Source: Nocardia anaemiae NBRC 100462 | Lineage (GTDB): Bacteria > Actinomycetota > Actinomycetes > Mycobacteriales > Mycobacteriaceae | Direction: 5' to 3' | DNA: 45,299 nucleotides | Assembly: GCF_001612725.1 (NCBI RefSeq) | Contig: NZ_BDAZ01000081.1 | Span: 1 to 45,299, forward strand | Part shown: positions 1-8,332 of the stretch, piece by piece | Position numbering within the stretch: position 1 is the first letter of the stretch | Layout of the letters: each line of letters begins with the position of its first letter | Position numbers and translations under genes: made by a program | The notes under the pieces: generated by a model | The model's input: the letters and a program-made list of their open reading frames with translations, nothing else | What the model was told of the DNA's origin: nothing | Database searches by the model: none

Positions 1-123
1 TCGCGCCCCACCGATCCTTCTCCTCGAAAACAGCTGTCGGTTTGCTCCGACACACATCGCACAGCTGCGATGAAACGTCGGTGTACGCCAGGAAACGTGG
101 TAGCAACACAACTGCCCCACGCG

Positions 124-161
124 TTCACTTAGGCGAAACGCAGCATCATCACGGATGAAAC
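124..161 (+). promoter_or_regulatory. GlnR-like box upstream of amtB
   Basis: Four five-base elements lie exactly 11 bases apart: TTCAC (124), GAAAC (135), TCATC (146) and GAAAC (157). The actinobacterial GlnR box is gTnAC-n6-GaAAC repeated, with the same 11-base phasing. Both GAAAC elements are perfect, the first a-element is close and the second is weak. Further GAAAC copies at 72-76 and 92-96 may form a second site. Binding of GlnR here would switch amtB-glnK on under nitrogen limitation. The rest of 1-233 shows no convincing gene. Confidence 0.55.
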
Positions 162-233
162 ACCGAATGAGGACCCTTCTGTGCAGGTCCAATTGCCGGA
201 GTCGGCTGGGCCCGAGATGAGGAGGACATTAAG

Positions 234-1613
234 GTGGCTTTTCCCCTTACCGGTGCACCGGACACCGGTGACACCGCCTGGATGCTGGCCAGTTCAGCGC
301 TCGTGTTGTTGATGACGCCCGGCCTGGCGTTTTTCTACGGCGGCATGGTCCGCTCCAAGAACGTGCTCAACATGATCATGATGAGCATCAGCGCCATGGG
401 CCTGGTCGGCGTGCTGTGGTCGCTATACGGATACTCGGCCGCGTTCGGCGACAACAAGTTCGGCGTGATCGGCGATCCCGCGCAGTTCTTCGGTCTCAAG
501 GGCCTGATCGGCGGCAATTCGGTTGCCGAGGTCAAGGACGCGAGCGGCGCTGTCACCACTGCTGCAGTGAACATCCCACTCGCGGGCACGATCCCCGCGA
601 CCGTGTTCGTGGCGTTCCAGTTGATGTTCGCGATCATCACGGTTGCCCTCATCTCGGGTGCGGTCGCCGACCGCCTGAAGTTCGGCTCCTGGCTGCTGTT
701 CGCCGGTATCTGGGCGACTGTCGTCTACTTCCCGGTCGCGCACTGGGTCTTCGACTTCGATGTCAAGGATGCCGACGGCAATGTCGTGCACGAGGGCGGC
801 TGGATCGCGAACAAACTGCTCGCGGTCGACTTCGCCGGTGGTACCGCGGTCCATATCAACGCCGGTGCGGCGGGCCTGGCCCTGGTGCTTGTGCTCGGTA
901 AGCGCAAGGGCTGGCCCAGCACCCCGTTCCGTCCGCACAACCTGCCGTTCGTCATGCTCGGTGCCGGTCTGCTGTGGTTCGGCTGGTTCGGCTTCAACGC
1001 CGGTTCCGCGGTCACCTCCGGTGGTCTGGCCGGTTCGACCTTCATCACCACCACCCTCGCGACCTGTGCGGCGATGCTGGCCTGGCTGCTGGTGGAGAAG
1101 TTCCGCGACGGCAAGCCCACCTCGCTGGGCGCGGCCTCGGGTGTGGTGGCCGGTCTGGTCGCGATCACCCCGTCGTGCTCCTCGGTCAACGTGGTCGGCG
1201 CCCTGGTGATCGGCTTCGTGGCCGGTGCGGTCTGTGCGCTGGCGGTCGGCCTGAAGTTCAAGTTCGGCTTCGACGACTCGCTCGACGTCGTGGGTGTGCA
1301 CCTCGTCGGCGGCATCATCGGCACCCTGATGGTGGGCCTGGTCGCCGCTCCGGAGGCGGGCGCGGGCAAGACCGGCCTGTTCTACGGCGGCGGTTTCGAC
1401 CAGCTGTGGCGGCAGGCCGTCGGTGCCGGTGCGGTACTTGCGTTCTCCTTCATCGCGACCCTGATCATTGCCTATATCGTGAAGTTCACCATTGGGCTGC
1501 GCGCCAGCGAGGAAGCCGAGTCGGTGGGCATGGACGAGTCCGAGCACGCTGAAACGGCATACGATTTCGCTGCTGTGGGTGGCACGGCACGTACCGCCGT
1601 CAAGGAGGCATGA
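234..1613 (+). CDS. amtB: Ammonium transporter AmtB
   Basis: Integral membrane ammonium channel that brings NH4+/NH3 into the cell when nitrogen is scarce. The 459 residues match the family length of 11 transmembrane helices. Family hallmarks visible are the opening block GLAFFYGGMVRSKN, the gate region VAFQLMFAIIT, and the two pore histidines in GGTAVHINAGAAG and VGVHLVGGIIG. The cytoplasmic tail ending in ESVGMDESEHAETAYDF is the part that docks PII protein. The GTG start has a strong GAGGAGG ribosome site 8 bases upstream. glnK starts 4 bases after the stop, so the two are co-transcribed. Annotation is secure. Confidence 0.97.
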   Translation: MAFPLTGAPDTGDTAWMLASSALVLLMTPGLAFFYGGMVRSKNVLNMIMMSISAMGLVGVLWSLYGYSAAFGDNKFGVIGDPAQFFGLKGLIGGNSVAEVKDASGAVTTAAVNIPLAGTIPATVFVAFQLMFAIITVALISGAVADRLKFGSWLLFAGIWATVVYFPVAHWVFDFDVKDADGNVVHEGGWIANKLLAVDFAGGTAVHINAGAAGLALVLVLGKRKGWPSTPFRPHNLPFVMLGAGLLWFGWFGFNAGSAVTSGGLAGSTFITTTLATCAAMLAWLLVEKFRDGKPTSLGAASGVVAGLVAITPSCSSVNVVGALVIGFVAGAVCALAVGLKFKFGFDDSLDVVGVHLVGGIIGTLMVGLVAAPEAGAGKTGLFYGGGFDQLWRQAVGAGAVLAFSFIATLIIAYIVKFTIGLRASEEAESVGMDESEHAETAYDFAAVGGTARTAVKEA

Positions 1614-1617
1614 CGAC

Positions 1618-1956
1618 ATGAAACTGATCACCGCAATCGTCAAACCGTTCACTCTCGAGGACGTCAAATCCGGGCTCGAGCAGGCGGGTGTGCTGGGCAT
1701 GACCGTGAGCGAGGTGCAGGGCTACGGCCGCCAGAAGGGGCATACCGAGGTCTACCGCGGCGCCGAGTACTCGGTGGATTTCGTTCCGAAGGTTCGGGTC
1801 GAGGTGGTCGTGGACGATGCCTCGGTCGACAAGGTCGTCGAGGTGATCGTCGAGGCCTCCCGCACCGGCAAGATCGGTGACGGCAAGGTCTGGGTGACCC
1901 CGGTGGAGTCGATCATCCGAGTGCGGACCGGCGAACGCGGTACCGACGCTCTCTAA
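1618..1956 (+). CDS. glnK: PII nitrogen regulatory protein GlnK/GlnB
   Basis: Trimeric PII signal protein of 112 residues that reads 2-oxoglutarate, ATP and ADP and plugs AmtB when nitrogen is plentiful. The T-loop sequence YRGAEYSVDFVPK includes Tyr51, the residue modified by GlnD; in Streptomyces and Corynebacterium this modification is adenylylation. The second PII signature is present as TGKIGDGKVWVTPVE. The ATG at 1618 follows the ribosome site AAGGAGG at 1602-1608, which lies inside the end of amtB. An open frame extends upstream into amtB but has no support as a start. Its position between amtB and glnD fits the classical amtB-glnK-glnD operon. Confidence 0.96.
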   Translation: MKLITAIVKPFTLEDVKSGLEQAGVLGMTVSEVQGYGRQKGHTEVYRGAEYSVDFVPKVRVEVVVDDASVDKVVEVIVEASRTGKIGDGKVWVTPVESIIRVRTGERGTDAL

Positions 1957-1978
1957 ACGGAGAATCGAAATCGAGCGG

Positions 1979-2019
1979 CGGCCCCGCTCCCACCGGATAG
2001 CCCGGTCGGGGCGGGGCCG
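1979..2019 (+). terminator. Hairpin between glnK and glnD
   Basis: CGGCCCCGC (1979-1987) pairs perfectly with GCGGGGCCG (2011-2019), and most of the loop pairs further (CCCACCGG against CCGGTCGGG with one bulge). No T-run follows. It probably ends or attenuates amtB-glnK transcripts before glnD, keeping glnD output lower than PII output. Confidence 0.55.
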
Positions 2020-2026
2020 TACGCAT

Positions 2027-4513
2027 TTGGATGGACGGTGGTTTGTGGGTAGTCACGAGCAAGACGGCAGACAGGGAACCGAGGATGTCGGGACTAACGT
2101 CTCCAATGGCGCGACCGACCTGGTCCGGGCACGCAATCAATTGCTCGAGGGCGGACTGCCCCGTAATCCGCGGCTGGACGCGGAATCCCTGCGGTCGGCG
2201 CTGGTCGATCTGTTCGAATTGTGGCTGACCACCAAGGGCACCGATCTCGGCATCGGCCGCGACAGCGGTCTGGCCGTGGTTGCCGTCGGCGGACTCGGGC
2301 GCAAGGAGATGCTGCCGTATTCCGATCTGGATCTGGTGTTGCTGCACGATGACGTCGATCCCGCGCGCGTGGCCGAGGTGGCCGATCAGCTCTGGTATCC
2401 GCTGTGGGACGCGCATATCAAACTCGACCACAGCGTGCGCACCGTGCCGCAGGCATTGCGCGTGGCCTCCGACGATCTCATCGCCGCACTCGGCATGCTC
2501 GAGGCCAGGCACATCGTCGGCGATATGGAGTTGAGCAATCTGTTGATCGGCGGAGTGCGCCGGGAGTGGCGAACCGGAATCCGTTCGCGCTTCGATGAAT
2601 TGATCGAACAGGCCGAGACCAGGTGGCAGCGCAGCGGTGCGATCGCCCATCGCGCCGAACCCGATCTGAAGAACGGGCGCGGCGGATTGCGCGATATCCA
2701 ACTGCTCGACGCGCTGGCCATCGCCCAGCTGACCGATGCCATGCCGGGTCTCGGCCCGGATGTGCCGGGCGGCGGTCTGAAGCAGGCGCGTCGACGTTTG
2801 CTGGACGTTCGCACGGAGTTGCATCGGGTGGCGGGTCGGGCCCGCGATCAACTGCGAGCCCAGGATGCCGACGAGATCGGCGCGGCCTTGCGCATCGGCG
2901 ACCGTTTCGATCTCGCTCGCACACTGAGCGATTCGGCACGGACGGTGAGTTATTCCGTCGATGTCGGTCTGCGCACCGCGGCCAATGCGCTACCGCGACG
3001 CGGCCTCGCCCGACTGCGGCGCATGCCGGTTCGCCGACCACTCGATGAGGGGGTGGTCGAACACGCGGGGGAGGTCGTGTTGGCGCGGGATGCGCGCCCG
3101 CAGCGCGATCCGGGCCTGATCCTGCGAGTGGCCGCGGCCTCGGCGCAGACCGGGCTGCCGATGTCCGCGACCACGCTGAATCGGCTTTCCGAGGATGCGC
3201 CGGAGCTGCGCGAACCCTGGCCAAAGGACGCGCTCAACGACCTGTTGATCCTGCTCGGAGCGGGTCGCGGTGCCATCGATGCGGTCGAGGCACTTGACCG
3301 AACGGGCTTGTGGGGCAGGCTCCTTCCCGAATGGGGTGCGGTGCGCGACCTGCCGCCGCGCGATGCCCTGCACACCTGGACCGTGGACCGGCACCTGATG
3401 GAGACGGTCGCGTATGCGAGCGCGCTGAGCACCCGCGTCGCCCGTCCCGACCTGCTGATGCTCGGTGCGCTGCTGCACGATATCGGCAAGGGCAGGGCCG
3501 GTGACCACAGCATTGTCGGGGCGGAACTGGCCACCCATATCGGACGGCGTCTCGCGCTGTGGCCATCGGACGTGCGCACGCTCAGCGCCATCGTGCGCCA
3601 CCATTTGTTGCTGCCCGACACCGCGACTCGGCGCGACCTGGCCGATCCGGACACCGTGCAATTCGTCGTCGACGCCCTCGGCGGCGATGTGCAACTGCTC
3701 GAACTGCTGCACACCTTGGCCGAGGCCGATTCGCTGGCCACCGGCCCGGGTGTCTGGGGTGACTGGAAGGCGTCGTTGATCGGCGAACTCGTGCGCCGCT
3801 GCCGCCTGGTCATGGCGGGGGACCAGTTGCCGAAGCCGGAACCGATCGCACCGGAACTGCTGGCCAAGGCCGCGGCGGGTGGCGTGCACGTCGATCTGCG
3901 GCCGGGCGAGGGCAAGTACACCTACACGGTCACCGTGATCGCACCGGATACGCCGGGCCTGCTCTCGGATGCCGCCGGAGTGTTGGCTCTACATTCGCTG
4001 CGGGTGCTCTCGGCGACCGTCGGCGGCGAAGGTTCCTCGGCCGTCAACACTTTTGTGGTGTCCCCGAAGTTCGGCGATCCACCGGATGGCGGACTGCTGC
4101 GGCAGGAGCTGATCCGTGCGACCGCTGGCGATCTCGATCTGTCCGCGCTGCTGGCGAAGCGAGAGCGCGAGGCCATCGGCGCTGGCCCGAGCCAGTACGC
4201 GCAGGCACAGCCCCGGGTGATCTGGACGGCGACATCGACCCCCGGTCAGGTGGTCCTCGAATTGCGTGCCGAGGACCGGATCGGCCTGCTCAGCCGGTTG
4301 GCCGCGGCGTTTGCCGAATGCGGCGCCGATGTGCGCTGGGCGAAGGTGGTGACCATGGGTTCCGCGGTGGTCGACGCCTTCGGCCTCGACCTGGGCGTCG
4401 ATATTCCTGAGCGTCGCGAAACCGTTGAAAAGGCGGTGCTGGCCGTGGTTCCGCGCCCCGCCCCCAAGCCTCCGGAGGGAGTCGGACCACCCGGTACCAG
4501 CTCGGTCTCATGA
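2027..4513 (+). CDS. glnD: PII nucleotidyltransferase GlnD
   Basis: Bifunctional enzyme that adds and removes a nucleotide on Tyr51 of PII; in actinobacteria studied so far the group is AMP rather than UMP. Visible domains in order: nucleotidyltransferase with GGLGRKEMLPYSDLDLVL at about residues 88-105, an HD hydrolase domain with LLHDIGKG at about 483-490, and two C-terminal ACT domains from about 640 and 735 that sense glutamine. Length (828) is near the family norm. The first in-frame start is TTG at 2027; GTG at 2045 is equally possible. A hairpin separates the gene from glnK, so it may be partly uncoupled from the nitrogen promoter. Confidence 0.94.
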   Translation: MDGRWFVGSHEQDGRQGTEDVGTNVSNGATDLVRARNQLLEGGLPRNPRLDAESLRSALVDLFELWLTTKGTDLGIGRDSGLAVVAVGGLGRKEMLPYSDLDLVLLHDDVDPARVAEVADQLWYPLWDAHIKLDHSVRTVPQALRVASDDLIAALGMLEARHIVGDMELSNLLIGGVRREWRTGIRSRFDELIEQAETRWQRSGAIAHRAEPDLKNGRGGLRDIQLLDALAIAQLTDAMPGLGPDVPGGGLKQARRRLLDVRTELHRVAGRARDQLRAQDADEIGAALRIGDRFDLARTLSDSARTVSYSVDVGLRTAANALPRRGLARLRRMPVRRPLDEGVVEHAGEVVLARDARPQRDPGLILRVAAASAQTGLPMSATTLNRLSEDAPELREPWPKDALNDLLILLGAGRGAIDAVEALDRTGLWGRLLPEWGAVRDLPPRDALHTWTVDRHLMETVAYASALSTRVARPDLLMLGALLHDIGKGRAGDHSIVGAELATHIGRRLALWPSDVRTLSAIVRHHLLLPDTATRRDLADPDTVQFVVDALGGDVQLLELLHTLAEADSLATGPGVWGDWKASLIGELVRRCRLVMAGDQLPKPEPIAPELLAKAAAGGVHVDLRPGEGKYTYTVTVIAPDTPGLLSDAAGVLALHSLRVLSATVGGEGSSAVNTFVVSPKFGDPPDGGLLRQELIRATAGDLDLSALLAKREREAIGAGPSQYAQAQPRVIWTATSTPGQVVLELRAEDRIGLLSRLAAAFAECGADVRWAKVVTMGSAVVDAFGLDLGVDIPERRETVEKAVLAVVPRPAPKPPEGVGPPGTSSVS

Positions 4514-4619
4514 TCGACCCGATTTACATTTGCAGATGATTTGCTGAAAGCATAGGCAGCGCGCCCGTTGCCCCCTACTATCAGAGCGTCTGGCTATCGC
4601 GAGCGAGGGGAGCAGGTCG

Positions 4620-4934
4620 GTGGCAATTGAAGTCGTTTCGGCGTCGATGATGACGAGTGACGAGACCACGCATATGGCGCGCTGCGTCGGCGGTGATCGG
4701 TGGGTGGTCTCCTGGCTGCCCGGCCGGACACTGTCCGGACAGCAGGCTGTGACTGCTATGACGATTGCCACCGCCGTTGCCACCCGCGATGTGCCGACCG
4801 GCGCGGACTGGGCCATGCTCGACGACCTGGCCCTCGAGCTCGGTCTCACCGGTCGGGAGGCGGTTTTCATGGTTGCGCAGGAGAACCACGACTACCGCAA
4901 AACCGCGAAACCGCGCCGCCGCGCGATGGAATAA
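4620..4934 (+). CDS. Small conserved-looking hypothetical protein
   Basis: I do not recognise a named family. The 104-residue product has no signal peptide or membrane segment. It carries a central part with WVVSWLPGRTL followed by a helix-rich stretch, and a basic tail (KPRRRAM). The GTG start has a purine-rich ribosome site (AGGGGAG, 4605-4611) and codon use is typical of the window. It lies between glnD and ffh, where, as I recall, mycobacteria also carry a small unknown gene (Rv2917 is in this interval but is larger). The upstream gap 4514-4619 has an AT-rich patch with repeated ATTTGC words and a TACTAT possible -10 at 4576. Function unknown. Confidence 0.6.
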   Translation: MAIEVVSASMMTSDETTHMARCVGGDRWVVSWLPGRTLSGQQAVTAMTIATAVATRDVPTGADWAMLDDLALELGLTGREAVFMVAQENHDYRKTAKPRRRAME

Positions 4935-5018
4935 CCGAGCACCGCTTGCGCGCGTAAGTGGGCCGTCCCATTACCCTGGGATACCAAGTGACGTCCCACG
5001 AGATCAGGAGCGCGATCG

Positions 5019-6572
5019 GTGTTCGAATCCCTGTCCGACCGGCTTACCGGTGCCCTCAAGGATCTTCGCGGTAAGGGGCGTCTGTCACCGGCCGACATCG
5101 ACGCCACCTGCCGGGAGATCCGCCTCGCCCTGCTCGAAGCCGACGTCGCGCTGCCCGTGGTGCGCGGTTTCATCGCGAAGATCAAGGAGCGGGCCAAGGG
5201 TGCGGAGGTTTCCGCCGCCCTCAATCCGGCCCAGCAGGTCGTCAAGATCGTCAATGAGGAACTCGTCGGCATCCTCGGCGGCGAAACCCGCAGGCTGACC
5301 CTCGCCAAGAACCCGCCGACCGTGATCATGTTGGCCGGTCTGCAGGGTTCCGGTAAGACCACCCTGGCGGGCAAGCTCGCGAAATGGCTCAAAGGACAGG
5401 GGCATCAGCCGCTGCTGGTGGCCTGTGACCTGCAGCGTCCCGGCGCGGTGACCCAGCTCCAGGTGGTCGGTGAGCGCGCGGGGGCGCCGGTCTTCGCGCC
5501 GCATCCCGGCACCTCGATCGGCGGCGGCGAGAATCCGCTCGGCATTTCGGCGGCCGATCCGGTCGCGGTGGCCGAGGCGGGTGTCGCGGAGGCGCGCAGC
5601 AAGCAATACGACGTGGTCATCGTCGACACCGCCGGTCGCCTCGGTATCGATGCCGAGTTGATGGCGCAGGCCGCTGGCATTCGCGATGCGGTCAAGCCCG
5701 ACGAGACGCTGTTCGTGCTCGACGCGATGATCGGCCAGGACGCCGTCAATACCGCGGAGGCCTTCCGCGACGGTGTCGGCTTCACCGGTGTCGTACTCAC
5801 CAAACTCGACGGTGACGCCCGCGGTGGTGCGGCGCTGTCGGTCCGGAATGTGACCGGCTCGCCGATCATGTTCGCCTCCACCGGTGAGAAGCTCGAGGAC
5901 TTCGACGTCTTCCACCCGGACCGGATGGCCTCGCGCATCCTGGGCATGGGTGACGTGCTGAGCCTGATCGAGCAGGCCGAACAGGTCTACGACCAGCAGC
6001 AGGCCGAGGAAGCCGCCCGCAAGATCGGCAGCGGCGAGATGACGCTCGAGGACTTCCTCGATCAGATGCTCGCCATCCGCAAGATGGGCCCCATCGGCAA
6101 TCTGCTCGGCATGCTCCCCGGTGCGGGCCAGATGAAGGATGTGCTGGCCCAGGTCGACGATAAGCAACTCGACCGGGTGCAGGCGATCATCCGCGGTATG
6201 ACCCCGGCCGAACGCGCGAACCCGAAGATCATCAACGCATCTCGCCGTCTGCGCATCGCCAACGGCTCCGGCGTGCAGGTCTCCGAGGTCAATCAACTCG
6301 TCGACCGCTTCTTCGAGGCCAAGAAGATGATGGCCATGATGGGCCGTCAGATGGGCCTGCCCGGTGCGCGCCGCGGCAATGCGAAGAAGGGCAAGAAGGG
6401 CAAGAAGGGTGGGCGCGGACCGACGCCGCCGAAGATGCGCGGCGGGTTCCCCGGCATGCCGGGTATGCCCGCCGGGATGCCGGATCTGTCCGGTATGCCC
6501 GCTGGGCTCGACCAGTTGCCGCCCGGACTTGAGGGTTTCGACCTGTCCAAGCTGAACTTCCCCAAGAAGTAG
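5019..6572 (+). CDS. ffh: Signal recognition particle GTPase Ffh (SRP54)
   Basis: Protein subunit of the signal recognition particle. It binds 4.5S RNA and signal peptides of nascent membrane proteins and docks to FtsY. The N domain is followed by the GTPase domain with the P-loop GLQGSGKTT (about residue 107), DTAGR (about 203) and TKLDGDARGG (about 265). The methionine-rich M domain runs from about 300 to 435. The tail is a Lys/Gly and then Met/Pro/Gly-rich extension (residues about 445-517), longer than in Escherichia coli but common in actinobacteria. The GTG start has CAGGAG 8 bases upstream. A TCCCA/TGGGA inverted repeat lies in the short promoter region. Confidence 0.97.
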   Translation: MFESLSDRLTGALKDLRGKGRLSPADIDATCREIRLALLEADVALPVVRGFIAKIKERAKGAEVSAALNPAQQVVKIVNEELVGILGGETRRLTLAKNPPTVIMLAGLQGSGKTTLAGKLAKWLKGQGHQPLLVACDLQRPGAVTQLQVVGERAGAPVFAPHPGTSIGGGENPLGISAADPVAVAEAGVAEARSKQYDVVIVDTAGRLGIDAELMAQAAGIRDAVKPDETLFVLDAMIGQDAVNTAEAFRDGVGFTGVVLTKLDGDARGGAALSVRNVTGSPIMFASTGEKLEDFDVFHPDRMASRILGMGDVLSLIEQAEQVYDQQQAEEAARKIGSGEMTLEDFLDQMLAIRKMGPIGNLLGMLPGAGQMKDVLAQVDDKQLDRVQAIIRGMTPAERANPKIINASRRLRIANGSGVQVSEVNQLVDRFFEAKKMMAMMGRQMGLPGARRGNAKKGKKGKKGGRGPTPPKMRGGFPGMPGMPAGMPDLSGMPAGLDQLPPGLEGFDLSKLNFPKK

Positions 6573-6615
6573 AGCGGCGCAGCTTTCCTCGATGCCGTTG
6601 CGGGCAAGGCGCGGA

Positions 6616-7060
6616 CCGTCCGGTGCGCCCGCTCAGCGGTGGGTCGGTCGTTGTGATCGGGCGGGGTGCCCTGTTCAGCTGTGCGTCCGTCTTCGAGACC
6701 GGCTGGGTGCCCGATCCCAGGATGGAGCTGCGCGGCTGACCGATGTCGGCTGGGAGCCGTTGCCAGCGTGTGCGGGAGGGGTGACCCGTCTGCGCTCTCC
6801 CTGGCACCGGTGCTGGGGACCGTGCACCGTCTACTTGGGCTGCCCGGTTCCCGGAAGGTGCGCGGTTGAAGGATCTCGGCTGCGAGCCCTCGCCGGTGCG
6901 TGCGGCAGGGCGTCCCATGTGCGCTCTACCGGCACCCGCTCTTGGGATCGGGCATCGTGTACATGGCGTGCCCGGTTCGAAGACGCGGTGTCGGTCCCCG
7001 AACATCGGCTGCGAGCCGTTGCCGGGTGCGGGTGGGGTGACTGTCGAAGAGTGTCGGCAG
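6616..7060 (+). repeat. Degenerate tandem repeat, 130-bp period
   Basis: The gap between ffh and the amidohydrolase gene (about 525 bases) holds an imperfect tandem repeat. The anchor TCGGCTG(G/C)GAGCC begins at 6746, 6876 and 7006, exactly 130 bases apart. Units 1 and 2 are similar over their full length (for example TGCGCTCTCC against TGCGCTCTAC, and a shared TGCCCGGTTC near the end). A more decayed part unit precedes them and the third is truncated. Each anchor can fold as a small hairpin (CGGCT-GCG-AGCCG). No open frame in it looks coding. Confidence 0.7.
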
Positions 7061-7097
7061 TAGGTTGGACGGTGCCGATCGCGTCGAGGAGGTTGCT

Positions 7098-8192
7098 GTG
7101 CATCTGCGGGGTGTGGTTCTCCCTGATGACGAGGTGCGTGACCTGTGGGTGCGGGATGGGCTGGTGTCTTTCGAGCCCGTCGCGGGGGCCGAAACACTTT
7201 GCGGCACAGGGTGGATCGTGCCCGGCCTCGTCGATGCGCACTGTCACGTCGGGATCCGGTACGGCGGGGGACATGAGGATCGCGAGGGGGCGATCGCCCA
7301 GGCCGAGACCGAGCGAGACGCGGGTGCGTTGCTGCTGCGCGATGCGGGCTCGCCGATCGATACGCACTTCATCGATGAGCATGAGGAGCTGCCGCGGATC
7401 ATTCGTGCGGGCCGCCACATCGCTCGACCGCGCCGCTATATCCGCGAGCTCGGCATCGAACTCGACGATGAGCGTGATCTGCCGGAGATCGTCGCCGAAC
7501 AGGCTCGGTTCGGCGACGGCTGGGTGAAGATCGTCGGGGACTGGATCGACCGGTCGGCAGGCGATCTGCGGCCGCTGTGGAGCGATGCGATCCTGAAGGA
7601 GGCCATCGACGCCGCGCACGCCAACGGTGCGCGGGTCACGGCGCACGTCTTCGGCGAGGACGCGCTGCCCGGCCTGATCAACGCTGGCATCGACTGCCTC
7701 GAACACGGCACGGGCCTCACCGACGACACCATCGAGCTGATGGTCGAACACGGCACCGCGCTGGTCCCGACGCTGATCAATATCGATACCTTCCCCGAAA
7801 TCGCCGACAGCGCAGGCAAATTCCCCATTTATGCCGCACATATGCGCGATCTGCACGCGCGCGTCCGCCGCACCGTCGGCAATGCGCACGATGCGGGCGT
7901 CCCGATTTTCGCGGGCACCGATGCGGGCGGATCCATCCGTCACGGCCGCGTCGCCGACGAAATCGCCGCCCTGTCCGGAGCGGGCTTGTCCAAACACGAC
8001 GCCCTCGGCGCTGCTTCCTGGAATGCCCGCACCTGGCTGGGCCGACCGAGCATCGAGCCCGGTGCACCAGCGGATCTCGTTGTCTACCGGGAAGACCCAC
8101 GCACCAACCCCGCCGCACTCACCGACCCCCAGTACGTCATCCTGCGCGGCCGCCTCGTCGAAACCCACAATCCGGTCACCGGCCACCGCTGA
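7098..8192 (+). CDS. Amidohydrolase family protein (imidazolonepropionase-like)
   Basis: Metal-dependent hydrolase of the amidohydrolase superfamily; substrate unknown. The family metal-site elements are visible in order: GLVDAHCHVG near residue 45, a lysine in DGWVKIVGDW that is a candidate carboxylated ligand, TAHVFGED and CLEHGTG histidines, and the aspartate in FAGTDAGG. The C-terminal closing domain ends with VIRGR-like LRGRLVE. I chose GTG at 7098 because GAGGAGG sits 5 bases before it; an upstream TTG (7065) has no ribosome site. Mycobacterium tuberculosis carries an amidohydrolase (Rv2915c) beside ffh, so this is probably the same ancestral gene. It is cytoplasmic, with no signal peptide. 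Confidence 0.85.
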   Translation: MHLRGVVLPDDEVRDLWVRDGLVSFEPVAGAETLCGTGWIVPGLVDAHCHVGIRYGGGHEDREGAIAQAETERDAGALLLRDAGSPIDTHFIDEHEELPRIIRAGRHIARPRRYIRELGIELDDERDLPEIVAEQARFGDGWVKIVGDWIDRSAGDLRPLWSDAILKEAIDAAHANGARVTAHVFGEDALPGLINAGIDCLEHGTGLTDDTIELMVEHGTALVPTLINIDTFPEIADSAGKFPIYAAHMRDLHARVRRTVGNAHDAGVPIFAGTDAGGSIRHGRVADEIAALSGAGLSKHDALGAASWNARTWLGRPSIEPGAPADLVVYREDPRTNPAALTDPQYVILRGRLVETHNPVTGHR

Positions 8193-8217
8193 CCCACCGC
8201 ATATGGTCCGGGCATCG

Positions 8218-8239
8218 CGCACAGGCTATAGCTTGTGCG
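8218..8239. other. 22-bp near-perfect palindrome
   Basis: CGCACAGGCTA at 8218-8228 pairs with TAGCTTGTGCG at 8229-8239 over all 11 positions, with one G-T wobble. It could be a regulator operator for the oxidoreductase gene at 8333, or part of a terminator of the amidohydrolase gene. The absent loop favours a protein-binding site. Confidence 0.5.
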
Positions 8240-8286
8240 AGGTTGTCACTGGGTGTGCGACAGACCCCAGGTCAGGAGGGTGGTGT

Positions 8287-8314
8287 GGGGAAGAGGGGGA
8301 AGGTGGGGGTGGGG
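8287..8314 (+). other. Potential G-quadruplex in a 5' leader
   Basis: Four runs of 4, 5, 5 and 4 guanines are separated by loops of 4, 5 and 1 bases on the sense strand. The tract ends 18 bases before the ATG of the LLM oxidoreductase gene. This fits the usual G-quadruplex pattern and leaves no ordinary ribosome site. Confidence 0.5.
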
Positions 8315-8332
8315 CGCGCGTAGGGTCGGGTT

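Noticed and set aside
1492..1617. Longer glnK form starting inside amtB
   Set aside because: PII proteins begin MKLITAIVKP; ATG 1618 fits this exactly and has a good ribosome site.
6831..8222. A 463-residue minus-strand frame opposite the amidohydrolase
   Set aside because: The plus strand encodes a clear amidohydrolase with metal motifs and a ribosome site; the opposite frame is a composition shadow.
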